Assembly (NCBI RefSeq): GCF_020859565.1
Contig: NZ_JAJHUO010000051.1
Location: 20,808-55,776, forward strand
Direction: 5' to 3'
DNA from: Saccharothrix luteola
GTDB taxonomy: Bacteria; Actinomycetota; Actinomycetes; Mycobacteriales; Pseudonocardiaceae
Length of the DNA: 34,969 nucleotides
This document shows, in pieces, positions 1 through 7,800 of the stretch. Numbering within the stretch: position 1 is the first letter of the stretch; each line of letters starts with the position of its first letter. The position numbers and the translations under genes were made by a program. The notes below the pieces were generated by a model. That model had not been told where the DNA came from and did no database searches. It saw nothing but the letters and a program-made list of their open reading frames with translations.

Positions 1-58
1 TGGGGCGGGGGGGGGGGGGGGGGCCCCGGGGGCGCGCCCGCCCCCCCCCCCGCGACGC
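1..58. repeat. G-run/C-run low-complexity edge with hairpin potential
   Basis: An almost pure G tract is followed by a C tract ending just before the lipase stop codon. The two can pair into a very strong hairpin. It could act as a terminator for the lipase gene, but a homopolymer exactly at the window edge is more likely a contig end or an assembly error. Confidence 0.5.
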
Positions 59-1249
59 TCAGCAGGTGCCGCGCGCGGGCACGCCGGCGAAGCGGGCCTC
101 CAGCCAGGCGAAGGCCTCCGGGTAGGCCGCGACCATCCCGGCCGCGTGCGTCGGCACGAGCGACGTGCTGAACCTGACGTTCGCGCCCAGGGCGCACCAC
201 CGCCGCACCATCTCGGCGCCCTGCGCGTACGGCACGATGTCGTCCAGCGCGCTGTGGATCACGAGCACCGGCGCACCCGGCTTGCGCACGCCGATCCGCT
301 GCTGCTCCACCCGCGACCGGTACGGCTCCTCGTCCAGGTACGCGGCCAGCGGCCGACCGTCCGCGGTGAGGTCGACCGACTTGCGGAACGCGTGCGCGAG
401 GAGCGCCTCGGCGGTGCACTGGCGCGCCACCTGCGCCAGCAGCTTCCGGCCGGCGTCGTTGAGCACGCCGGGGATGTCCAGTTCGGGGTACGCCGCGTCG
501 AGGCTCAGCAGCGAGTAGCCCAGGAACCCGGCCGCGTAGTGACCGTCCAGGTTCCGCGCCACGGCGCCGAGGTCGGCGGGCGGCGCGCCCGCGTACGCGC
601 CCTTCAGCTCCAGCTCCGGCGCGTACCCGGCGTACAGCTCGACGGCCGCGGCCGCCGCACCGCCGCCCTGCGAGTACCCGGCGACGGCCACCGGCCCGTC
701 GTCCGGCAGGTTCGCCTCCGGCAGCCGTTGCGCGGCGCGAATCGCGTCCAGCACCGCGTGCCCCTCGGCCGCGCGGTTGACGTAGGTGTGCATCCCGGGC
801 GTGCCCAGGCCTTCGTAGTCGGTCACCACGACGCCGTAGCCGCGGGTGAGCAGACCGGCCAGGAACGGGCCCTCGTACTCGCTGCCCATCGCCAGCTGCC
901 GGGACGGCGCGCAGTCGTCACCGACGCCCTGCGTGCCCGGCGCGTACCCCACGACCGGACGCGGGCCGGGGCCGGACCACGGCACGTGCGGCGTGAGCAC
1001 GGTGCCGCTGACGTCGATCGGGCGGTCGTGCGTGTCCGTGCTGCGGTACAGGATCCGGTGCACGGTGGCGGGCGCGCGCAGCAGCTTGACCGGGTCGAGG
1101 AAGAAGTCGGCGGGCTCGGACCGCAGCACGTCGCCGTTGGCCGGCGCGGGGCTCGGTCCGGTGTACGAGATCTGGGCGGCGGCGTCGGTCGTGCCGGCCG
1201 CCGTCAGGACCGCGGTGAGCGCGACGGCCCACCCCCGGTGCAATCGCAT
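59..1249 (-). CDS. Secreted LIP-family lipase/esterase
   Basis: This is a serine hydrolase of the actinobacterial secretory lipase (LIP) family, predicted to be exported and to cleave acyl esters. The start is placed at the ATG at 1249 rather than the longer open frame from 1291. A GAGGAG ribosome-binding site lies 7 bases before it, and translation then begins with a typical signal peptide (MRLHRGWAVAL, hydrophobic core, cleavage near residue 25). The protein has 396 residues. The nucleophile motif GYSQGGG puts Ser at about residue 193. A likely acid is in SALDDIVPY and the His in VPTHAAGM near the C-terminus, so the triad looks complete. It is transcribed away from the DGPF/sigma pair. The substrate cannot be told from sequence. 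Confidence 0.88.
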   Translation of the reverse strand: MRLHRGWAVALTAVLTAAGTTDAAAQISYTGPSPAPANGDVLRSEPADFFLDPVKLLRAPATVHRILYRSTDTHDRPIDVSGTVLTPHVPWSGPGPRPVVGYAPGTQGVGDDCAPSRQLAMGSEYEGPFLAGLLTRGYGVVVTDYEGLGTPGMHTYVNRAAEGHAVLDAIRAAQRLPEANLPDDGPVAVAGYSQGGGAAAAAVELYAGYAPELELKGAYAGAPPADLGAVARNLDGHYAAGFLGYSLLSLDAAYPELDIPGVLNDAGRKLLAQVARQCTAEALLAHAFRKSVDLTADGRPLAAYLDEEPYRSRVEQQRIGVRKPGAPVLVIHSALDDIVPYAQGAEMVRRWCALGANVRFSTSLVPTHAAGMVAAYPEAFAWLEARFAGVPARGTC

Positions 1250-1296
1250 GGGCTGCTCCTCGTCGAGCTCGGGTGACGACCGCCGAACCATGGCGC

Positions 1297-1314
1297 GACC
1301 TGTTCTCGCAGGTC
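1297..1314. promoter_or_regulatory. Inverted repeat upstream of the lipase gene
   Basis: GACCTG and CAGGTC form perfect 6-base arms around a 6-base centre, about 50 bases upstream of the lipase start. A TTGACC hexamer on the minus strand overlaps the right arm and could be a -35 element, so the repeat could be an operator. No matching -10 was clear. Confidence 0.3.
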
Positions 1315-1455
1315 AAGCACCCTGCGGATTCTTGTCACGCGCGCGCAAACACGAGACCGGGATTTGCGCTCACGTGCTACGCGGACCGCGGGTGTCCTCC
1401 TCGGCGGTTCCCGTTCGTCGTAGTGGTGGAATGCACCGGACGACGGGAGTGACCG

Positions 1456-1776
1456 ATGAAGTACATGCTGCTGATCTGCGTCGACGACACCATCGAGCCG
1501 ACGGAAGGCGATCCGACCATCGAGCAGTGGGTGGCCGAGCTCGGGGACCGGCGGCTGGACGGCTCGCGGCTGCGGTCGGTCGAGGACGCCACGACCGTGC
1601 GGGCGCGCGGTGACGAGGTGCTGCTGAGCGACGGGCCGTTCGCCGAGACGAAAGAGCAGATCGTGGGCTACGACGTCGTCGACTGCGCCGACCTGGACGA
1701 GGCGATCCGGATCGCGTCACGGCACCCGTGCGCGCGGTTCGGGTCGGTCGAGGTGCGGCCGTTCTACACCGGATGA
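1456..1776 (+). CDS. DGPF/YCII-domain protein
   Basis: This small protein (106 residues) of the YCII-related superfamily carries the diagnostic DGPF motif at residues 59-62, within the segment LLSDGPFAETKEQIVGY. The opening MKYMLLI and the C-terminal EVRPFY are typical of the family. DGPF proteins are standard genomic partners of ECF42-type sigma factors. Here the stop codon overlaps the sigma ATG (ATGA, 1773-1776), so the two are almost certainly co-translated. No enzyme activity is established for this subfamily; a role in signalling to, or as a target of, the sigma factor is inference. A GGGAG sequence precedes the start. Confidence 0.9.
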   Translation: MKYMLLICVDDTIEPTEGDPTIEQWVAELGDRRLDGSRLRSVEDATTVRARGDEVLLSDGPFAETKEQIVGYDVVDCADLDEAIRIASRHPCARFGSVEVRPFYTG

Positions 1777-2993
1777 CGGTCGAGGCGGAGCTCTCGGAGC
1801 TGTTCCGGGCCGAACGGGGGCGGATCGTGGCGACGCTGATCCGCCTCGCCGGCGACTGGGACCTGGCCGAGGAGTGCGTGCAGGACGCCTTCGCGCGGGC
1901 GCTGGAGTGCTGGCCCCGCGAAGGCGTCCCCCGCCGTCCCGGCGCGTGGCTCACCACGACCGCCCGCAACCGCGCGCTGGACCGGTTGCGGCGCTCCAGC
2001 GTGGAGGCGGCGAAGCTGAGGGAGGTGGTGGCGGTGCCCGACGGGTCACCGGAGGAGGTCGACGGCGACGACATCGGTGACGACCTGCTGCGGCTGGTCT
2101 TCACGTGCTGCCACCCGGCGTTGACGCTGGAGGCGCGGGTCGCGCTGACCCTGCGCACCGTCGCCGGCCTGACCACGGCGGAGATCGCGCGGGCGTTCCT
2201 GGTGCCGGAGGCGACGATGGCCAAGCGGCTGGTGCGGGCCCGGCAGAAGATCCGCAACGCCCGCATCCCCTACCGCGTGCCGCCCGCCCACCTGCTGCCC
2301 GATCGCACGGGTGGCGTGCTGGGTGTGCTGTACCTGCTGTTCAACGAGGGTTACGCGGCCAGCGGCGGCGCCGACCTGCTGCGGCGCAACCTGTGCGCGG
2401 AGGCGATCCGGCTGGCGCGCACGCTGGTCGCGTTGATGCCCGACGAGCCGGAGGCGGTCGGCCTGCTCGCGCTGACGTTGTTGCAGGACTCCCGCCGGGA
2501 CGCGCGGTTCGACCACGCGGGCGACCTCGTGCCGCTCGACGAGCAGGCCCGGTCGCGGTGGGACGGCGGGCAGGTCGAGGAGGGCGTGGCGCTGCTGGAC
2601 TCGGCGCTGCGGCGCGGCCGACCGGGGCCCTACCAGGTGCAGGCCGCCATCGCCGCCTGCCACGCCACGGCCGCGCGGGCGGACGACACGGACTGGCCCC
2701 AGATCGCCCTGCTCTACGGCGAGCTGGCCAAGCTGGTCCCGTCACCGGTCGTGCGGCTGAACCGGGCGGTGGCCGTCGCGATGGCGGACGGCCCCGCGGC
2801 CGGTCTGGCGCTGGTGGACGACCTCGCCGACGAGGTGACCGGTCACCTGCTCCCGGCCACCCGGGCGGACCTCCTGCGACGCCTCGGCCGGACGACCGAG
2901 GCGCTCGCCGCCTACGAGCGGGCCCTGGCCCTGGCCCCGACCGACGCGGAACGCCGCCACCTCACCCGCCAGCTCAGCGCTCTGCGGGGGTGA
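1773..2993 (+). CDS. ECF42-type RNA polymerase sigma factor with C-terminal helical extension
   Basis: This extracytoplasmic-function sigma factor has 406 residues, about twice the length of a minimal ECF sigma. Region 2 is at about residues 5-75 (DWDLAEECVQDAFARAL and RPGAWLTTTARNRALDRLRR) and region 4 at about 115-165 (LTTAEIARAFLVPEATMAKRLVRARQKIR). The remaining 230 residues form the helical, TPR-like extension (DUF6596 type) found in ECF42. No anti-sigma gene is adjacent; in this group the extension and the DGPF partner are thought to replace it. The ATG at 1773 was chosen over an upstream in-frame start because it gives the ATGA overlap with the DGPF gene. Its 3' end overlaps the convergent HTH gene by 20 bases. 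Confidence 0.92.
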   Translation: MTVEAELSELFRAERGRIVATLIRLAGDWDLAEECVQDAFARALECWPREGVPRRPGAWLTTTARNRALDRLRRSSVEAAKLREVVAVPDGSPEEVDGDDIGDDLLRLVFTCCHPALTLEARVALTLRTVAGLTTAEIARAFLVPEATMAKRLVRARQKIRNARIPYRVPPAHLLPDRTGGVLGVLYLLFNEGYAASGGADLLRRNLCAEAIRLARTLVALMPDEPEAVGLLALTLLQDSRRDARFDHAGDLVPLDEQARSRWDGGQVEEGVALLDSALRRGRPGPYQVQAAIAACHATAARADDTDWPQIALLYGELAKLVPSPVVRLNRAVAVAMADGPAAGLALVDDLADEVTGHLLPATRADLLRRLGRTTEALAAYERALALAPTDAERRHLTRQLSALRG

Positions 2994-3891
2994 AGTCGAC
3001 GGTGAACTCCTGATCCGGTTCGTCGGCGCACGGTTCGCGGATCGCCTCCGCGCCCTCCCGGACCGCGCCACCGCGCAGACCGACGCACGCCGCACCACCC
3101 GCCGAGCGGAAGCGGTACCGACCGGGACGGGACTGCTCCACGCGGAACACCTGGTCGGCGTTGTCGTCGGCGCAGTGGTTCCACGGTTCGAGCAGGTGCA
3201 GCGCCGGTTCCTCGCGCCGCACGGTCAGGCACCCGATCTCCTTGTCCACCGGGTGCTCCCACTTGATGGTGGTGAACTCGGCGCCCACCGGTTGGAGGAA
3301 CACCCGCGGCCCGGGATCGAGGCACGGCCGCAGCGCCGCGACCGCGGGCTCGTAGCGCTTGGTGCTGTCACGGCCCTCGGTCAGGCACAGGTCGGGCGCG
3401 TCCGCCGCGTGGATGCTCGCCCAGCTGCCGGCGGACACCAGCGGCAGCAGGTCGGGCTTCGGCCTGGTGGTCGGGTCGATCGCCGCCGTGTCCGGCGCGT
3501 CACCCCACACCAGCACCGCCGTCACCACCAGCGCCAGCACCACCACGGCGGCGGCCGGCACCGTCCACGGGCGGCGCCACGCGGGACGAGCCGGCGTTTC
3601 GGGCACCGCGGCCACCACGCCCGTGGCCAGCCGCTCACGGGCGCTCAACCACGGCTCCGGCTGCTCGACCCCGCACGCCTTCACGTACGCGGTCAGCAGT
3701 TCCGCCCGGGGCAGGCTGTCCCGGCGCAGCATGTCCGCGGCCGTGCTGCGGGCCAGCACCTCCCCCTGCGCGGCCGCGCTCTCCTCCAGGCCGCGCAGGG
3801 TCAACCCCGACTTCTCCTTGAGCTCGCGCAACATCGCCACGAACTCGGCCACGTCACGCGCCGAATCCGGCTGGGCACCGTGCGACGTCAC
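2974..3891 (-). CDS. HTH protein with one TM segment and ricin-like exported domain
   Basis: This 305-residue protein starts with GTG. Residues 12-80 resemble the N-terminal helix-turn-helix unit common in Actinosynnema/Saccharothrix proteins (FVAMLRELKEKSGLTLRGLEESAA, then RSTAADMLRRDSLPR). A Trp/Pro-rich linker leads to a single transmembrane helix at about 110-130. Residues 140-305 lie outside the membrane by prediction and contain paired Cys and repeats such as CLTEGRD, GCLTVRR, CVGLRGG and DQVFRV/DQEFTV, reminiscent of beta-trefoil (ricin-B-type) lectin folds. The arrangement suggests a membrane-anchored regulator that couples an extracellular ligand to a cytoplasmic DNA- or protein-binding domain; this is inference. 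Its stop lies inside the sigma gene end. Confidence 0.8.
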   Translation of the reverse strand: MTSHGAQPDSARDVAEFVAMLRELKEKSGLTLRGLEESAAAQGEVLARSTAADMLRRDSLPRAELLTAYVKACGVEQPEPWLSARERLATGVVAAVPETPARPAWRRPWTVPAAAVVVLALVVTAVLVWGDAPDTAAIDPTTRPKPDLLPLVSAGSWASIHAADAPDLCLTEGRDSTKRYEPAVAALRPCLDPGPRVFLQPVGAEFTTIKWEHPVDKEIGCLTVRREEPALHLLEPWNHCADDNADQVFRVEQSRPGRYRFRSAGGAACVGLRGGAVREGAEAIREPCADEPDQEFTVDFTPAER

Positions 3892-3939
3892 GCGCGCAAT
3901 CTTGGTGGTTGACCGTCGCCGCGGGCAAGCCGGCCGCCC

Positions 3940-4758
3940 TCAGAACCGGAGGTTCACCAGGTAGTCGTAGCCGACCCGCGCGGTGACGAGGGCGTCGCGC
4001 GGCTGGTCGTTCTCCACGATGTAATCGGTCACGTTCGCGGCCCGGAAGATGGCCGCGAAGTCGATCGTGCCCGTGCCGAGGTCGGCGAAGGACCCGTCGG
4101 CCGCCCGGTCCTTCACGTGGAACTGCCGCACGCGCGGGAAGTTCGCCCGGTGCACCGCCACCGGGTCGACCCCGCCCGCCACCGCCCAGTACAGGTCCAG
4201 CTCCAGGTGCACGTTGCGCCGCGTCGTGCCCGCCGTGATCACGTCGAACGGCCGCACGCCCTCCACCAAAGCGAACTCGTGCGCGTGGTTGTGGTAGCCG
4301 AGGCTCAACCCCGCGCGCCGCACCTTCTCCCCCGCCGCCTCCAACCGCGTGGCGAACGCCCGCCACTGCGCCAGGGTCGGGTAGTCCACCCACGGCACCA
4401 CCACGTACTTGTGCCCGAGCGTGCGCGCGTCGGCGATCACCTGGTCGAGGTCGCCGTCGATGCCGACGTGGCTGGACGTCGCCCGCAGCCCGCACCGCCG
4501 CAGCACGGCGGCGAACTCCGCGGCGCTGCGGCCGTACGTGCCGGCCAGCTCGACCTTGCGGTAGCCGATGTCGGCCAACGCCGACAGCACGGGCTCCGGG
4601 TCGTCGCCCATGATGCCCCGCAAGGTGTAGAGCTGGATGCTGATCGACTCCTTCGGCACCCGGCGGCACGGGTGGTCGGCGGCGGACGCGGCGGAGGGCA
4701 GGGCGACGACCGCGCCGGTGGCGAGGGCGGTGCTGAGGAACGTGCGGCGGGACGGCAT
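3940..4758 (-). CDS. Tat-exported sugar phosphate isomerase/epimerase-like TIM-barrel protein
   Basis: This is a xylose-isomerase-like TIM-barrel protein (272 residues) with a twin-arginine signal: SRRTFLS followed by a hydrophobic stretch ending near ASA at about residue 27. The start at 4758 has AGGAG 8 bases upstream. An alternative ATG at 4821 would overlap the upstream stop (ATGA) but would place 21 extra residues before the Tat motif. Family signatures include SIQLYTLRG, the metal-site segment GYHNHAHEF, LELDLYW and FHVKD. It lies 59 bases after the ThuA/DUF1080 gene and is probably co-transcribed. Relatives act as epimerases, isomerases or 3-keto-glycoside-processing lyases. Export makes phosphorylated sugars unlikely substrates; a 3-oxo-glycoside is a reasonable guess. 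It is a paralogue of the protein at 12618-13352. Confidence 0.88.
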   Translation of the reverse strand: MPSRRTFLSTALATGAVVALPSAASAADHPCRRVPKESISIQLYTLRGIMGDDPEPVLSALADIGYRKVELAGTYGRSAAEFAAVLRRCGLRATSSHVGIDGDLDQVIADARTLGHKYVVVPWVDYPTLAQWRAFATRLEAAGEKVRRAGLSLGYHNHAHEFALVEGVRPFDVITAGTTRRNVHLELDLYWAVAGGVDPVAVHRANFPRVRQFHVKDRAADGSFADLGTGTIDFAAIFRAANVTDYIVENDQPRDALVTARVGYDYLVNLRF

Positions 4759-4817
4759 GGGTGACTCCTCGATCGGCTGGGAACGGTCATCGGGCTTCGG
4801 TGGGGGCGCGGCTCCGG

Positions 4818-7800
4818 TCATCGGGGAAGTTCCCTGACGCGGACGTGGCGGAACCACACGTCGTCGCCGTCGCCGTGGTTCTGCAGGCCGACGTGCCCGC
4901 TGGTCAGGTCGCGAGCCGGGTCGGTGCCGGTGAAGTCGTTGACCAGCACGCCGTTGAGGAAGACGCGGATGCGCTGCCCCCGCACGACGATCTCGTAGGT
5001 GTTCCACTCACCCGGCGGTTTTAGCGCGGAGTCCCGGGCGGCGAGGTCGGCGGACTGGAACGAGCAGATCGCGCCCGTGGTGCGGTCCGGCGCGTCGGTC
5101 GCGTCGATCTGCACCTCGTAGCCGTGGTCCACCGCCACCCACGGGTCCGTGCCGGGGTCGGGGAAGCCGACGAACACGCCGGAGTTGTCGTCGCCCGCGA
5201 CCTTCCAGTCGAACTTCAGGCTGTAGGCGGAGAACTCCTCCTCGAACCACAGCAGCCCGAGCCCGCCTTCGGTGCGCAGGGCGCAGTCCTCCTCCACGAA
5301 CCGCCCGGGACCGGCCTGCCGCCACCCGGTCGCGCCCGTGCCGTCGTAGAGGCTGCGATAACCCGCTTCCGGCTTGGTGGGCTTGCACGCGCCACTGGCC
5401 GGCTTGTAGCGGAGGTGCCTGATGGTGTCGACGTCGAACAGCGCGCCCGGACCGCCCTTGAACACCAGGTACAGGTCGCGCACGCCGGTCAGGCGCACCT
5501 CCTGCGGCGCGAGGTCGAGGTAGAAGTCCCAACTCCCCGTCACCGGCACGGTCACCGGCGCGTGCACCACCGGCCCGGTCGGCGAGTCGGCGTGCGCCTC
5601 CAGCGTGCCGCCGACACCGCCGGACGAGATCCGGTAGCCGATGCCCGCGGTCTTCGACAGGTCGACGTCGGCGTAGGACACCCAGTCGCCGTCGTTGATC
5701 TCGCCGACCCGCTTGCCGCCCTGCGCGGTCTCGCGGTCGTACACGTTCACGCCCTGCTGCCCGCTCAACGCCTCCGCCGGCACGTCGACCGCCGCGACCG
5801 TCCCCGCGCCGCGGAACGTGATCGTGTCCAGGTCCAGCAACGCGCCCCGCCCCCCGCGGAAGACGAAGTACAGCCGGTGCGTGCCGCCCGGATCGGTGAT
5901 CGCCGCGGGCGGCAGCTCGGCGTACGCGCGCCAGTCGCCCGTGCCCTCGACCCGGGTGCTCGACACCAGCGGTCCCGTCGGTGAGTCGACGCGCGCCTCG
6001 ATCGTGCCGCCCGCCGTGGCCGACGAGACCCGGTAGCCGATGCCCGTGACGCCGGCCAGCGACACGGCGTCGAACGCGATCCAGTCGCGGTCGTGGACGT
6101 TGCCGACCTGCTCGCCGCCCTGCGCCTCCTCGGCGCGGATCACCGAGGTGCCCCGCTGCGCGGAGTACGACTCGGCGGGCGTGCGCCGGACCGGTTCCCA
6201 CGACGGCGGCGCCGTGCCGGTGGTGAACCGGATCGCGTCCACGTCGAACAGGCTGCCGGAGCCCTTGAACACCAGGAACAACCGGTGCGAGCCGCCGGGG
6301 TCGGTGATCGGCGACGGCGCGAGCTCGACGTAGTTGTCCCAGCCACCCGTCGACGGCACGGGCTGCCGCTGCACGAGCGCGCCGGTCGGCGAGTCGACGC
6401 GCACCTCGATCGTGCCGCCGCTGCCGCCGGAGGACACCCGGTAGCCGATCGACGTGACGCCGCCGAGGTGCACCGGGTCGAACGCGATCCAGTCGCCGTC
6501 GTCGACGTAGCCGACGCGCTTGTCGCCCTCGGCGGTGCCGGTCTCGACCACCTGCACGCCCTGCATGGCGGTGAAGTACTCGGCCTGCTTGGCCTTCGGT
6601 TGCAGGATCGCCTCGGCCTCGCCGGTCAACGCGGGCGCGCCGGGCGCGCCGCCATCGGTGTAGGAGGCGTGGATGACGCCGAAGATGTTGGCGTCCAGGC
6701 CGTGCCCGCCGTCGGACGGCGTCGGGAGCACGCCCTCGCAGCCGGTGGCGCGGGTGAGCGGGTGGCCGTGGCTGTCGTGGCCGAGGATGTACTCCACGGT
6801 CACCTTCGCGCAGTCGACCTGCCCGTCCTCGGGGTCGGTGACCGTGACGGAGAACGGCACCTCGTCGCCGAAGCTGAACACGCGGCCGTCGGCGGGAGCG
6901 TTCAGCACCACCACGGGCGCGGTGTTGCCGACGTTGACCACGACGCTCGCCGAGCCGACGAGGCCGGTCGGGTCGGTGACGTTCAGCTTCGCGGTGAACT
7001 GGCCGACGGCGGTGTAGGTGTGCGTGACCGGTCCGGCCGTGGTGTCGTCGGTCGTGCCGTCGCCGTCGAAGTCCCACGCGTAGGTCAGCGGGTCGTCGTC
7101 CTCGTCGGCCGTGCCGCCCGGGTCGAACCGCACGGTCAGCGGCGCGGGGCCGGACGTCTTGTCGGCGCTCAGCTTCGCGACCGGCGTGTGGCGTCCCCTG
7201 GCGTAGTCGACGCGGTAGACCGCCGAGTCCTCCGCGCCGCCGAAGTAGCCGCTGCCGTAGTCCAGCACGTACAGCGAGCCGTCCGGGCCGAACTCCAGGT
7301 TCATCGGCCGGGTGAGCGTCATCGAGTCGAAGAACGGCGTGATCGCGCCACGTTCGCCGGCCGCGCCGACGTCGATCGTCTTGATCCAGCCGCGGTCCCA
7401 CTCGTAGGCGAACGTCTTGCCGTCGAAGGACTCCGGGAACTTGGTCGGGCTGTCCAGGTCCGGGTCGAAGTCGTAGACGGGGCCGCCCATCGGCGACTCG
7501 CCGCCGCTGCCGAACTCGGGCACGGAACCGCCGTCGTAGCCGATCCACGCGCGTTGCACGGGCGGCAGGTCGAGCAGGCCGGTGTTGCGCGGGCTGGTGT
7601 TCTTCGGCGCGGCGCAGTCGAACGCGGCGCCGGACGTGCCGGTGGCGAAGTCGTGGTCGACGTACGGGACCCGGTCGCCGACGCAGTAGGGCCAGCCGTA
7701 GTTGCCGGGCGCCTTGACCAGGTTGAACTCGACGCTGCCGCCGGGGCCGCGGGCCGGGTCCGCCGCGCCCGCGTCCGGGCCGTAGTCGCCGAGGTGGATC

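Noticed and set aside
1..58. Homopolymer hairpin as a novel element
   Set aside because: Pure G and C runs exactly at the window edge are better explained by a contig end or an assembly error.
5400..6600. Three similar units of about 400 bases that could be taken for a DNA repeat array
   Set aside because: They are the three CBM6-type protein modules of one gene, diverged in sequence and in frame.
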